A stretch of DNA of 18,103 nt from JBEHWX01 sp048498995 (GTDB lineage Bacteria > Bacteroidota > Ignavibacteria > OLB7). Position numbers and translations under genes: made by a program. The notes under the pieces are model-generated. The model did no database searches. It was not told the DNA's origin and worked only from the letters and a program-made list of their open reading frames with translations. The first letter of the stretch is position 1; every line of letters begins with the position of its first letter. The stretch is from assembly GCA_048498995.1 (NCBI GenBank), contig JBEHWX010000113.1, positions 1 through 18,103 on the forward strand, written 5' to 3'. This document shows, piece after piece, positions 1 through 7,639 of the stretch.

Positions 1-1
1 G

Positions 2-136
2 CTGCAGCTCGGCGTGGGGAAGCCGGAGGCGGAGCGGGCGGCGATCGAGGGGGGGCTCGAGGTGGTTTCCGAGCATTGCATCGCGGTGGAGCACCGGCAT
101 TTCGGCATCGGCCGGCGTCAGGAAGAGCATTCCTGA
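2..136 (+). CDS. CoA-binding domain protein (YccU type), C-terminal end only
   Basis: The window opens inside an open frame that ends with TGA at 134-136 and encodes 44 residues. The readable part, LQLGVGKPEAERAAIEGG, followed by LEVVSEHCIAVEHR, matches the end of the small YccU-like CoA-binding family. In that family a WxQLG motif is followed by a helix and then a conserved V-x5-C-I-x-VEH segment. Full members are about 120-150 residues with a Rossmann-like fold that binds a CoA or nucleotide cofactor; the biological role is poorly known. Only the last third is present, so the N-terminal binding loop cannot be checked. The assignment rests on the Q-L-G and C-I-x-V-E-H signature and is fairly secure at family level only. 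Confidence 0.7.
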   Translation: MQLGVGKPEAERAAIEGGLEVVSEHCIAVEHRHFGIGRRQEEHS

Positions 137-215
137 GCCGGGCCGGAGCGGATTCCGGACCTCGGCCGGCGGCGATTCCGATCGGGATTCCTTTACAATT
201 GTGACGGTCGAATCC

Positions 216-246
216 TTTGTAAGTCGTCCGTGCTTCCGTAGCTTTG
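216..246 (+). promoter_or_regulatory. Bacteroidota-type promoter of the ABM-domain gene
   Basis: TTTG at 216-219 is separated by 19 bases from TAGCTTTG at 239-246. This matches the Bacteroidota primary-sigma consensus (TTTG or TTG, 19-21 bp, TAnnTTTG). Transcription would start about 7 bases downstream, near 253, which leaves a leader of about 45 bases before the ATG at 298. Confidence 0.6.
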
Positions 247-297
247 CCGCTATTCTAAAGCTCTGACCATCGAATTTCAGCAATTCATCGACAGTAT

Positions 298-597
298 ATG
301 TCAAAAGTCATCCTGCTAGTCAACGTGGAGCTGGCTCCCGGCAAGCGTGAGGAGTACCTCGCCACTACGAATCTCCTTCGTCAACGTTTCCAGGGGAGTG
401 ACGGGATCACCTACTCGGTGTTCGAGAATCATGGCAAGGAGGAGAACTCCTTCACCGAGATGTTCACCTTCAACGACATGTCGGCCTACGAGGCTTTTGA
501 CGATCGGGACGACGAAGAAGCAAACGAGATGTTCGGCAAGATCATCGAGATGTCGAAGCGGTCTCCGAAGTACACGACCCTTGTCGAGGTCGACTGA
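298..597 (+). CDS. Antibiotic biosynthesis monooxygenase (ABM)-like dimeric alpha/beta-barrel protein
   Basis: This 99-residue protein has the beta-alpha-beta-beta-alpha-beta pattern of the ABM ferredoxin-like fold. A first strand (VILLVNVEL, about 4-12) is followed by PGKREEYL and a helix, then the strands GITYSVFEN and NSFTEMFTF, a helix around SAYEAF, a helix around MFGKIIEMSK, and a last strand TTLVEV. Members are usually homodimers of about 95-105 residues. Some are quinol monooxygenases or haem-degrading enzymes, but many have no known activity. I see no residues that fix a reaction, so function is left open. The gene stands alone between its own promoter and a strong terminator. Its base composition looks less GC-rich than that of neighbouring genes. 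The ATG has no clear Shine-Dalgarno sequence, which is common in this group. Confidence 0.7.
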   Translation: MSKVILLVNVELAPGKREEYLATTNLLRQRFQGSDGITYSVFENHGKEENSFTEMFTFNDMSAYEAFDDRDDEEANEMFGKIIEMSKRSPKYTTLVEVD

Positions 598-635
598 CGC
601 ACATCGGGCCGTTCCGGTCGCATATGTCCGATCGT

Positions 636-669
636 AGACCGCTCGCAGATTTCGGGCGGTCTTTTTTTT
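636..669 (+). terminator. Rho-independent terminator after the ABM-like gene
   Basis: A ten-pair stem (AGACCGCTCG at 636-645 with CGGGCGGTCT at 653-662, one T-G pair) encloses a seven-base loop and runs straight into eight T residues at 662-669. It lies 39 bases after the stop codon of the 298-597 gene. Confidence 0.85.
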
Positions 670-703
670 GTCTCTGGCCGTTGCATTGTCCGGCCGCGCG
701 TCC

Positions 704-720
704 ACCATCGTCGCGATGGT
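704..720. promoter_or_regulatory. Short perfect dyad upstream of the first outer-membrane barrel gene
   Basis: ACCATCG (704-710) and CGATGGT (714-720) form a perfect seven-base inverted repeat with a three-base centre, about 30 bases before the ATG at 751. It could be a repressor or activator site or a hairpin in the leader. No matching -7 box is visible nearby, and a chance dyad is possible. Confidence 0.3.
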
Positions 721-750
721 CGAGGGCAGTCGCGGGCGCGCGCCAACTGC

Positions 751-2229
751 ATGTTCATCATCAACGCGCTCATGGAGAGAACAACCACTTTCGCCCGTCT
801 CCTCCTCCGCGGGGCCGCATTGCTGCTGCCGCTTCTGTCGGTTGCCGGACTGGCTCCGGACCCGGCGCGTGCGCAGGACCGCGTCGATCCGGCCGGCATG
901 GGGCGGGGCCGCGCATCGGTCGCCACCGTCCGCGGCCTCGGCGCCATCACCAGCAACCCCGGCGCGCTCGACCTCCCGATGCTCGACTCCACGTCGCTGC
1001 CGCAGCGGCTCACCTTCTCGGTCTACAACCTCGGCGGCGCCTTCGGCTCGACCTATCTCTCCTCCACGGAGTTCGCCGAGATCTTCGGCAACGCCCCCAA
1101 GGACCGCCAGCGCCTCGGTGACCTGCTGCAGGACGAGCGCCTGTTCGCCAACGGCGCCATCAACCTTCTGGCCGTCCGCTACCGGACCGACGCCGGAACC
1201 TGGGGGCTGCACTTCGGCGAGCGGATCTTCGCCCGGGTGAACCTCCCCGACGATTTCGCCGAGGTGGTGCAGACGCTCAACTTCGCCGGCCAGGACTATC
1301 AGTTCACCAACCGCGGCATCGGCGGGGACTGGATCTCCGAGCTCGGCCTCTCCTACGGCACCGTGCTCGGCGGGGGAGGGAGCGGCAACTGGTTTCCGCG
1401 CATCGGCGTCGGCGCCACCGCCAAGCTCGTGCTCGGCGTGGCCCACTTCGACGTGGCCGACAATAGCGTGATCCGCATCGAAAATCTCACCCGCAGCAGC
1501 CGCGTGGCCAGCGTGCTCCGTGGCGGGTTCGTCTTCCGCTCGGCCACGCCCGACGGGTTCAACGCACAGGACGCTTCCGGGGAGCTTCTGAGCGGCATTC
1601 CCCCCGGAGTGGCCGGCACCGGCTTCGGCATCGACCTCGGCGTGGCCGGCGTGCTCTACCGCGCCCCCATCGCCGGAGCGCAGGGGGAGCCCCGCGCGGC
1701 CGACGCCATCTATTACGGCGTTGCCCTTACCGACCTCGGCTCCATCTCCTGGTCGAAGAACCTCTACGAGCGCCGGCTCACCGGTGTCAGCGATACGATC
1801 TTCGGTTCGAGCCTCACCGATACCGAGCTGCAGAAGTATCAGGGGGCGCTCGTGCCGGTCGACCCCTTCTCCTCCGATCTTCCCACCGCGATCCGCGTCG
1901 GGCTCGGCGCCAACCTTTCGGCCCTCTTCCCCTCGCTCCCCACCGGGCTGGAGCTGGACGTGGAGGGGGAGGCGCCCCTGATCGACCGGCCGGGGAACTC
2001 CCCGGACTACCGTCTGGCCGCCGGCGTCAACTGGGGACTCGTCCGGTGGCTCACGCTCCGCGCCGGCATCGGCAAGGTCGGCACCAGTCAGGCGGATGTC
2101 GCCTTCGGCCTCGGGCTCCGGCCGATCGAATGGCTCTCGATCGATCTGGCCACCGCCGACATCAATGGCCTGTTCGACGGCGCTCGCGTCGACTTCGCGG
2201 GGCGGATCGCCGCGGGCCTCGACTTCTGA
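751..2229 (+). CDS. Predicted outer-membrane beta-barrel protein, paralog of the 5924-7513 product
   Basis: This 492-residue protein begins with an export signal: a basic stretch, then a hydrophobic core (about 21-35) and a likely cleavage near ARA-Q (about 40-42). The mature start RVDPAGMGRGRASVA..RGLGAITSNPGAL recalls the Asn-Pro-Ala-like start of large barrel families in Bacteroidota (PorV/FadL-like, DUF5723-like). The rest alternates short amphipathic strands with Gly/Asp turns and ends in the typical C-terminal Phe (GLDF) recognised by the BAM machinery. The product aligns along its length with the 5924-7513 protein, for example GSTYLS..., DRQRL and VNLPDDF against LNLPENF. A second ATG at 772 would give a shorter n-region and is a real alternative start. 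Substrate and role are unknown; it may be a structural or transport barrel. Confidence 0.75.
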   Translation: MFIINALMERTTTFARLLLRGAALLLPLLSVAGLAPDPARAQDRVDPAGMGRGRASVATVRGLGAITSNPGALDLPMLDSTSLPQRLTFSVYNLGGAFGSTYLSSTEFAEIFGNAPKDRQRLGDLLQDERLFANGAINLLAVRYRTDAGTWGLHFGERIFARVNLPDDFAEVVQTLNFAGQDYQFTNRGIGGDWISELGLSYGTVLGGGGSGNWFPRIGVGATAKLVLGVAHFDVADNSVIRIENLTRSSRVASVLRGGFVFRSATPDGFNAQDASGELLSGIPPGVAGTGFGIDLGVAGVLYRAPIAGAQGEPRAADAIYYGVALTDLGSISWSKNLYERRLTGVSDTIFGSSLTDTELQKYQGALVPVDPFSSDLPTAIRVGLGANLSALFPSLPTGLELDVEGEAPLIDRPGNSPDYRLAAGVNWGLVRWLTLRAGIGKVGTSQADVAFGLGLRPIEWLSIDLATADINGLFDGARVDFAGRIAAGLDF

Positions 2230-2290
2230 GAGCCGACGAGGCGCCGGCTCCACCAGGGGCGTGGCGCGCTGTCGGAAATATGTATGCGAC

Positions 2291-2323
2291 AAGGGTGTGG
2301 AGGCATCGCGCTTCCACACCCTT
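2291..2323 (+). terminator. Hairpin terminator after the first barrel gene
   Basis: AAGGGTGTGGA (2291-2301) pairs perfectly with TCCACACCCTT (2313-2323) around an 11-base loop, and the 3' side is followed by the modestly T-rich GTTCGTTCTT. It lies 61 bases past the stop, in the gap between two convergent genes, and may serve both strands. Confidence 0.6.
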
Positions 2324-2335
2324 GTTCGTTCTTGC

Positions 2336-2391
2336 CGTTCCCGTCTCCTCGTTCCCGTCTCCTCGTTCCCGTCTCCCCGTTCCCGTCTCGC
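2336..2391. repeat. Four copies of a 14-bp tandem repeat
   Basis: The unit CGTTCCCGTCTCCT occurs at 2336-2349 and 2350-2363 exactly. It is followed by 2364-2377 (last base changed) and 2378-2391 (last three bases changed). The array is a pyrimidine-rich tract between the convergent barrel and DUF4249 genes and has no visible coding function. It is probably a slippage-prone spacer. Confidence 0.85.
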
Positions 2392-2416
2392 CGGTGCCGT
2401 TATCGCCCGTCCGGGA

Positions 2417-3274
2417 TCACTTCACGGTGCCGGCCCAGGCGGACATGGCCCGGGAGGTGAAGATGCCGAATCCATCGCCGGTCACGTTCCAGCGGGTGTT
2501 GTCGCCGGGGGAGCCGAACAGCTCGTCGTCGCCGTGGCGCCGGCTCGTGTAATAGTCGTAGTACGACATGTCGTAGACATACACGCCGACCATGACATCG
2601 TAGGGGGGCTCGCTGTAGATGTTTCCGCTCCAGCCTTTCGGCCTCAGGCGGAGCTTCCCGGTGCTGTCGGCATCCTCGACCCGACGGAGCCGATCGTCCA
2701 TCAGATAGGTGTAGGTAGAGGGAAATCCCGGCTGCTGCCCGCCGAAGACCATGTAGCGCATCCCGTAGGCGACGTTTCCGCTCGGCGTGACGGTCGCCTC
2801 CAGCAGATGCGAGCGGGTCGGGACCCCGTCGATCTGGTAGGGATCGTCGACGTACTCGACGGCGATCACCGTGTCGATCGTCGGCGGAACCGGAACGGTG
2901 GTCGATCCGGTGAGGTGCTTTCCCTGCCATTCGGCGTTGAGGGTGTAGCGGTGCCCGGAGGCGGGCACGAGATCCGAGGCCACGTACGCGCCATGTCCCA
3001 CCGGGCGGAGCGTGTAGGCGCGGCCGCTGCTCTCGTCGATGATCTGGGCCGTCACGTCGTTCAACTGTGCCTTCGATGGCAGATAGACCTGGTCCAGCGG
3101 CAGGGTGCGGACGAAGCGGATCGTGTCGTTGGTCGAGTCGGCGCTGAGCATGCCCTGGGCGATGAGCTGTTCCCGGTAGGGCACGTCGCTTGCCGGGAGG
3201 GTCTCCTCGCAGGCGGCGATCAGCAGCGCCACGGCGGCCAGAAGCGGGAGAAGGATGATGCGCTCTAACTTCAT
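2417..3274 (-). CDS. DUF4249-family outer-membrane lipoprotein, partner of the TonB-dependent receptor
   Basis: The 285-residue product starts MKLERIILLPLLAAVALLIA followed by A-C. That is a lipoprotein signal with a lipobox ending at Cys21, so the mature protein should be lipid-anchored. The following Glu-Glu does not suggest retention in the inner membrane. Strand-rich segments follow: a beta-sandwich-like first half (residues about 35-135, with LTGSTTVPVPPTIDTV) and an aromatic second half (VYVYDMSYYDYY). It ends DGFGIFTSRAMSAWAGTVK. This layout fits the DUF4249 family, whose genes usually follow a TonB receptor gene in Bacteroidota. Here the start lies 38 bases after the receptor stop, so the two are almost certainly co-transcribed. 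A purine-rich GAGAGA sits upstream of the ATG. By analogy with SusD-like lids it may help capture ligand, but this is inference. Confidence 0.8.
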   Translation of the reverse strand: MKLERIILLPLLAAVALLIAACEETLPASDVPYREQLIAQGMLSADSTNDTIRFVRTLPLDQVYLPSKAQLNDVTAQIIDESSGRAYTLRPVGHGAYVASDLVPASGHRYTLNAEWQGKHLTGSTTVPVPPTIDTVIAVEYVDDPYQIDGVPTRSHLLEATVTPSGNVAYGMRYMVFGGQQPGFPSTYTYLMDDRLRRVEDADSTGKLRLRPKGWSGNIYSEPPYDVMVGVYVYDMSYYDYYTSRRHGDDELFGSPGDNTRWNVTGDGFGIFTSRAMSAWAGTVK

Positions 3275-3312
3275 GTCTGGTTCTCTCGTTGAATCTCTGG
3301 TCGGTGACGGAA

Positions 3313-5697
3313 TCAGAATTTGACGCTCAGGCCGAACGTCGGGATGAGCGGGAACAGCGTGATCCGCTTGACCACGTAGGGATACTCGTACTGGCCGGTC
3401 TCCGGGTTCAGCACCATGTCGTTGCTGTGCTGGAGGTACTGCGCGAACGTGTTCCGATGGTTGTACGCGTTGTAGATGTTGATCGAGAACTGCCACGGAA
3501 GGTCGAACCACTCGAACTTGTGGGTGAAGTTCAGGTCGAGCTTGTGAAAGGGGGGAAGGCGATAGCCGTTCCGCTCCGAATAGGCGTTGTCGGTCGACGA
3601 GGAGTAGTACGCGAAGCTCGGATCGTTCTCCAGCTCCGGGAGCTGATACTGGCCGGTCGGCGTGGTATAGGCCTGTCCGGTGCCGTAGACCCAGGTGGCC
3701 CCGAACTCCCAGCTCTCGCCGATCTTGTAGGTGAGCACCACCGAGATGTCGTGCCGGCGGTCGTAGCGCGGGTAGAACATCCGGCCGTTGTTCAGCTCCG
3801 GGAAGTTCCGGCGGGTCCAGGCGAGCGTGTAGCCGATCCATCCGGTGAACGCGCCGATCCGCTTGTTCAGAAAGAGCTCCACGCCGTAGGCATCCCCCGT
3901 GCCGGAGGTGAAGGAGCTTTCCAGGGGGACGTCCACCGAGAAGGAAGCGGTGTCTTTGTACTCCAGGAGGTTCGACATCTTCTTGTAGTATCCCTCGACC
4001 GAGAAGAGATACTGGTTGTCGAAGAGCGTGGTCTCCACTCCCAGCACCCCCTGCGTCGCCTCCCCCGGCTTCACCTTCTCGGTGGAGGGGAACCAGACGT
4101 CGGTCGGCAGCGCGATGTCGTTCCGCGTGATCATGTGCAGGAACTGGTTGCCGGTGGCGAAGGCTCCCTTGAGGGTGATGTTCTCGGTGAGGTTGTAGGC
4201 CAGCGACACCCTCGGCTCGAATCGGAGATAGTCGCCGCTCTGGAAGTAGTAGACCCGTCCGCCGAAGTTGCCGGAGAGCCGCGGCGTGATCTTCCAGTCG
4301 TCCTGCAGGTAGACCGAGGCGTCGAGCGAACGGAGGATGTTCGGCTCGGCGTCGATGGTGGCGAAGTCGTGAAAGTCGGCGCTGGCGTCGGCGCGGAAGC
4401 GGTGCTCGGTCCCCTCGACGCCGAACTTCACGGTGTGATCCTCGTCCGGGAACCACTGCGCCTCGCCGCGGAGCATGTAGTCGCGGACGCCGGAGTTCGA
4501 CTTGAAGCTGGAGAGGATCTCCCCATCCTTGTTCTTGTCCTCGAAGAGGCTGCCGAACTTGTAGTCGGTGAAGATCGCCGAGAAGTTGGTGAAGAGCTTG
4601 GGGGAGACGATGTGGCTCCAGCGGAGGTTGCCGGTGGCGTTGCCCCAGGAAAGGTCGGCGATGCTGGTTTCGGCCGGCGGGCCGCCGAAGACGTCGCGTC
4701 CGAAGTATCCGCTCAGGTAGATCCTGTCGCTCTCGGAGATCTTGTAGTTGACCTTGCCGTTGAGGTCGTAGAAATAGTACGTTGGGGTTTCCTCCGGATC
4801 GGCCGCCGCCAGCAGCACCAGGTCCAGGTACATGCGGCGGCCGGAGAGCATGAAGGTGACGTCGTTGCCGATCGGCCCCTCCAGCGTGAGCCGGGAATTG
4901 ATCAGGCTGACGCCGGCTGTTCCGGAGATCTTTTCTTTTGTACCTTCTCGCATCGTCATGTCCAGGACGCTCGAAAGTCTCCCTCCGTACTCGGCCGGAA
5001 ACGCTCCCTTGCTCAGCTTGATATCCCTGACCGCATCGGAGTTGAACGTGCTCATGAACCCGCCGAGATGGGACGGATTGTAGACGATCACGCCGTCGAG
5101 CAGCGTGAGGTTCTGGTCCGGAGAGCCTCCGCGGACATACAGACCGCTAGACACTTCGCTCACCCCTTTCACTCCCGGAAGAAGCTGCAGAGCCCGGAAG
5201 ATGTCGACTTCTCCGCCGAGCGCCGGCAATTGCTGGATGAACTCCGGGCGGAGCTCGACCGTGCTCACCGAGCTTCCGCTGGCCCGGTTCCGATCGGCCT
5301 GCACGACGACCTCCTGCGTGCGCACGTCGGCCGTCTCCAACTGTAGATCCATGCGTCGCGCCGCGTCGTTGTCCCCGATCACCAGCCGGCGCGTCAGCGG
5401 CGCGTACCCGACCGACGTCGCCGTCAGCCAGTAGCTCCCCGACGGAATATTGGCGATCGAATAGAACCCGAACTTGTTGGTGACCGCTCCGCGTACCACC
5501 GTGCTGCGCACCGCGGCGCTATCCCGGTGGACGATCACCGTGGCGCCGATGACCACCTCGCCGGAGGCCCGCTCGGTGACCACGCCGGACACCGGGGCCG
5601 ACCCTTGCGCCAGCGCCATGGCCGTGGGAGCCACGAGCGCGAGCAGGGCCGAAAGCGACGCGCCGAGCGCGCCCTGTCTGCTGAAGAGAGGATGCAT
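3313..5697 (-). CDS. TonB-dependent outer-membrane receptor with N-terminal CarboxypepD-regulatory-like domain
   Basis: The product is 794 residues from the chosen ATG. A signal peptide (1-30, cleavage at AMALA-QG) is followed by a carboxypeptidase-regulatory-like beta-sandwich (about 34-118, including VSGVVTERASGEVVIGATV and IANIPSGSYWLTATSVGYAP). Next comes the plug domain (about 143-255: LPALGGEVDIFRALQLLPGV, then YVRGGSPDQNLTLLDGV and FPAEYGGRLSSVLDM). The rest is a 22-strand-type barrel ending in Phe (SVKF). Such receptors import ligands using TonB-ExbBD energy, and the N-terminal domain is typical of Bacteroidota. The start is at 5695-5697 because the codons upstream in this frame give no signal peptide. 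It is the first gene of a pair with the DUF4249 lipoprotein. The ligand cannot be read from sequence: no iron, B12 or glycan genes lie nearby. Confidence 0.9.
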   Translation of the reverse strand: MHPLFSRQGALGASLSALLALVAPTAMALAQGSAPVSGVVTERASGEVVIGATVIVHRDSAAVRSTVVRGAVTNKFGFYSIANIPSGSYWLTATSVGYAPLTRRLVIGDNDAARRMDLQLETADVRTQEVVVQADRNRASGSSVSTVELRPEFIQQLPALGGEVDIFRALQLLPGVKGVSEVSSGLYVRGGSPDQNLTLLDGVIVYNPSHLGGFMSTFNSDAVRDIKLSKGAFPAEYGGRLSSVLDMTMREGTKEKISGTAGVSLINSRLTLEGPIGNDVTFMLSGRRMYLDLVLLAAADPEETPTYYFYDLNGKVNYKISESDRIYLSGYFGRDVFGGPPAETSIADLSWGNATGNLRWSHIVSPKLFTNFSAIFTDYKFGSLFEDKNKDGEILSSFKSNSGVRDYMLRGEAQWFPDEDHTVKFGVEGTEHRFRADASADFHDFATIDAEPNILRSLDASVYLQDDWKITPRLSGNFGGRVYYFQSGDYLRFEPRVSLAYNLTENITLKGAFATGNQFLHMITRNDIALPTDVWFPSTEKVKPGEATQGVLGVETTLFDNQYLFSVEGYYKKMSNLLEYKDTASFSVDVPLESSFTSGTGDAYGVELFLNKRIGAFTGWIGYTLAWTRRNFPELNNGRMFYPRYDRRHDISVVLTYKIGESWEFGATWVYGTGQAYTTPTGQYQLPELENDPSFAYYSSSTDNAYSERNGYRLPPFHKLDLNFTHKFEWFDLPWQFSINIYNAYNHRNTFAQYLQHSNDMVLNPETGQYEYPYVVKRITLFPLIPTFGLSVKF

Positions 5698-5839
5698 TTC
5701 CTGTGAAAGATTGAGAGCGATCCGGGAAGGCGTTATGCCCGATTGAACGGGCGTGTCTACGAAACAGGTGCCGAGAATATCGCATTCCGCGATACCGCAT
5801 GATGACAATCGGAACGACCCTTGGATAACGCACCGGGTT

Positions 5840-5864
5840 GGATGTATTACCAACAGTTACATCC
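5840..5864. promoter_or_regulatory. Inverted repeat in the divergent TonB receptor/barrel intergenic region
   Basis: GGATGTA (5840-5846) and TACATCC (5858-5864) form a perfect seven-base dyad with an 11-base spacer. It sits in the 226-base gap between the divergent receptor (starts 5697, minus) and barrel (starts 5924, plus) genes. The geometry suits a dimeric regulator that controls both directions. No known operator is recognised and chance is not excluded. Confidence 0.35.
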
Positions 5865-5923
5865 GCTCCGGTCGATGACGATGACCAACCCTCGACTCGA
5901 CGTCGATATCAACTCCGCTTAGA

Positions 5924-7513
5924 ATGGTGATTCCGTACTTCTTACGATACGATCTCCGCGCGCTTCGACGACGGCTCCACGTCACGCTTCTCGTGCTTCC
6001 GCTGCTTCTGCTTCCGCTCGTCGCCGGCGCGCAGCAGCGCGTGGATCCGGTGGCGATCGGCAAGGCCAAGGCCTCGGTGGCCACCTCCCGCGGGCTGTCG
6101 GCCCTTCATTCCAACGTCGGCGGCATGGCGCTCGATCCGCTCGGCCGTCGCGATGATCTCCCCGGCACCGAGCTCGACTTCACCCCCTTTCCGGTCGGCG
6201 GCTCGGCCGGCTCGACCTACCTGAGCCCGAGCAATCTCGACTTCGTCTTCGGCGCCAAGGACTGCGGCGTCTTCTCCAATGACGACCGCCAGCGCCTGGA
6301 GCGGCTGCTGGAGACCGGACGCCTGGACGTGGACGTGGCGATGGATCTGATGGCGCTCCGGTTTCGCCTCCCGGGGATCTTCGCGCTCGGGCTCCGGTAC
6401 GGGCATCAGGTGCGCGCGCATCTGAACCTGCCGGAGAACTTCCGCCAGAACGTGCTCGGCAGCGGCGATCCGTTCGCCGGCACGCAGGTGTTCCGGAACG
6501 CCGAGGTGGGGGGAGAGTGGCTGCGGACGCTGGAGGTAAGCCTCGCCGGCTCCTGGGATCGCGCCCCGGCGGTCACCGATCGCTCGGTCTGGTTCCCGTC
6601 GATCGGGTTCGGCGCCGCGCTCGGGAGAGTGGAGGGGCTCGTCCACTTCGATTCCGATCCCGCGAGCACCGTCACCACGCGGAACATCCCGTCGCCGGCC
6701 GGAGCAACCTACCGGACCATCGAGGTCTCCGGCTTCTACAACTTCCGCTCCTCGCAGTCGCGTGCCTCGACGTTCCGCCCCGCCGACGCGATCCTCCATC
6801 CCGGCATCTCCTCGGCCGACACCGTCGCCGGGCGTGGATGGTCCGGGAAGATCGGCCTCTCGGTGGTGATCTTCCGCGACGTGCCGACGCAGCACCGGGT
6901 GCAGGTGCCGAATCCGCTGGAAGCCGGCTACGATTACATGGTGGCCGATACGCCGAACACGCGGGACGCGCTCTTCTTCGGCGCGTCGGTGGAGGATATC
7001 GGCTCGGTGCTCTGGGACGGGCAGAACCTTCTGCGCAACCCGGTGATCCGCGACACGGTGAGCGACACCCTCACCGCGATCAACGGCGGCGTCACCTCGA
7101 TCGTCCTCTGCCGCTACCAGGGGCTGCTCGACACGATCGGCTCCTTCCGGACGCGGCTGCCGGCCAAGCTCAGGCTCGGCTTCGGCGTGGACGTGACCGC
7201 CTTCGCTCCGTTTCTGCCGGGGGATCTGCTGGTGGAGCTCGAGGGGGCGTTCGACCTGAACAACGCCGTCGGCAGCGAGGGCTCCTCCCGTGTCTCGCTC
7301 GGGATGGACTGGCAACTGACTCCGGCATTCGCCCTCCGCTCCGGCATCCAGTTCGGCGGCAGAACCGACCGCGCCATCTCGCTCGGATTCGGCATCCGTC
7401 CGGCCTCCTGGCTCACGATCGATCTGGCGACGGCGGAGATCACCTCGATCTACGATATAGAGCGGAAGCGGGTGGATGGCGTCTTCGGCATCGGCACCGA
7501 GATCCAGTTCTGA
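5924..7513 (+). CDS. Predicted outer-membrane beta-barrel protein, paralog of the 751-2229 product
   Basis: This 529-residue protein has a basic n-region (LRYDLRALRRR), a hydrophobic core (LLVLPLLLLPLVAG) and a cleavage near AGA-Q (residue about 37). The mature part opens QRVDPVAIGKAKASVATSRG, the same pattern as the first barrel protein, and ends in Phe (TEIQF). Shared blocks include GSTYLSPSNLDFVFG, DRQRLERLLE, LALRYGH-like and LNLPENF segments, and a C-terminal block reading SLGFGIRPASWLTIDLATAEI. The two are therefore diverged paralogs. It lies divergent to the TonB receptor gene and convergent with the clpB-like gene. It carries two cysteines (KDCGVF and VLCRY) that are absent at the matching places in the paralog. 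Function is unknown; an outer-membrane transport or assembly role is only an inference. Confidence 0.75.
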   Translation: MVIPYFLRYDLRALRRRLHVTLLVLPLLLLPLVAGAQQRVDPVAIGKAKASVATSRGLSALHSNVGGMALDPLGRRDDLPGTELDFTPFPVGGSAGSTYLSPSNLDFVFGAKDCGVFSNDDRQRLERLLETGRLDVDVAMDLMALRFRLPGIFALGLRYGHQVRAHLNLPENFRQNVLGSGDPFAGTQVFRNAEVGGEWLRTLEVSLAGSWDRAPAVTDRSVWFPSIGFGAALGRVEGLVHFDSDPASTVTTRNIPSPAGATYRTIEVSGFYNFRSSQSRASTFRPADAILHPGISSADTVAGRGWSGKIGLSVVIFRDVPTQHRVQVPNPLEAGYDYMVADTPNTRDALFFGASVEDIGSVLWDGQNLLRNPVIRDTVSDTLTAINGGVTSIVLCRYQGLLDTIGSFRTRLPAKLRLGFGVDVTAFAPFLPGDLLVELEGAFDLNNAVGSEGSSRVSLGMDWQLTPAFALRSGIQFGGRTDRAISLGFGIRPASWLTIDLATAEITSIYDIERKRVDGVFGIGTEIQF

Positions 7514-7555
7514 TCGGGGGCGGGAGGTGGTCGGTACCGAACGTGGTTGAACGAC

Positions 7556-7589
7556 GAGCGCGTGCTCTCCGTGGGGAGGGCACGCGCTC
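7556..7589. terminator. Long hairpin between convergent genes, probable bidirectional terminator
   Basis: GAGCGCGTGCTCTCC (7556-7570) pairs with GGAGGGCACGCGCTC (7575-7589) over 15 positions with one T-G pair and a four-base loop. It is centred between the stop codons at 7513 (+) and 7640 (-). There is no long T tract on either side, so termination efficiency is uncertain. Confidence 0.5.
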
Positions 7590-7639
7590 TCGGTATTCGG
7601 CATGTGGCGCGCGAGGGATCCTCCGCCGCGCCGGGCGGA

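Noticed and set aside
316..2319. 667-codon open frame on the minus strand across the ABM and first barrel genes
   Set aside because: It is antisense to two well-supported genes, spans a terminator, and its product is a charged low-complexity sequence with no domain.
2336..2391. CRISPR-like array
   Set aside because: The units are 14 bp and directly adjacent with no spacers, and no cas genes are present.
3289..5346. 685-codon open frame on the plus strand
   Set aside because: Antisense to the TonB receptor. The Val/Glu/Arg-rich product is what GC-rich codons give in the complementary frame.
5698..5853. Earlier start for the TonB receptor at 5853
   Set aside because: The extra 52 residues contain no signal peptide, while the ATG at 5697 places one at the N-terminus.
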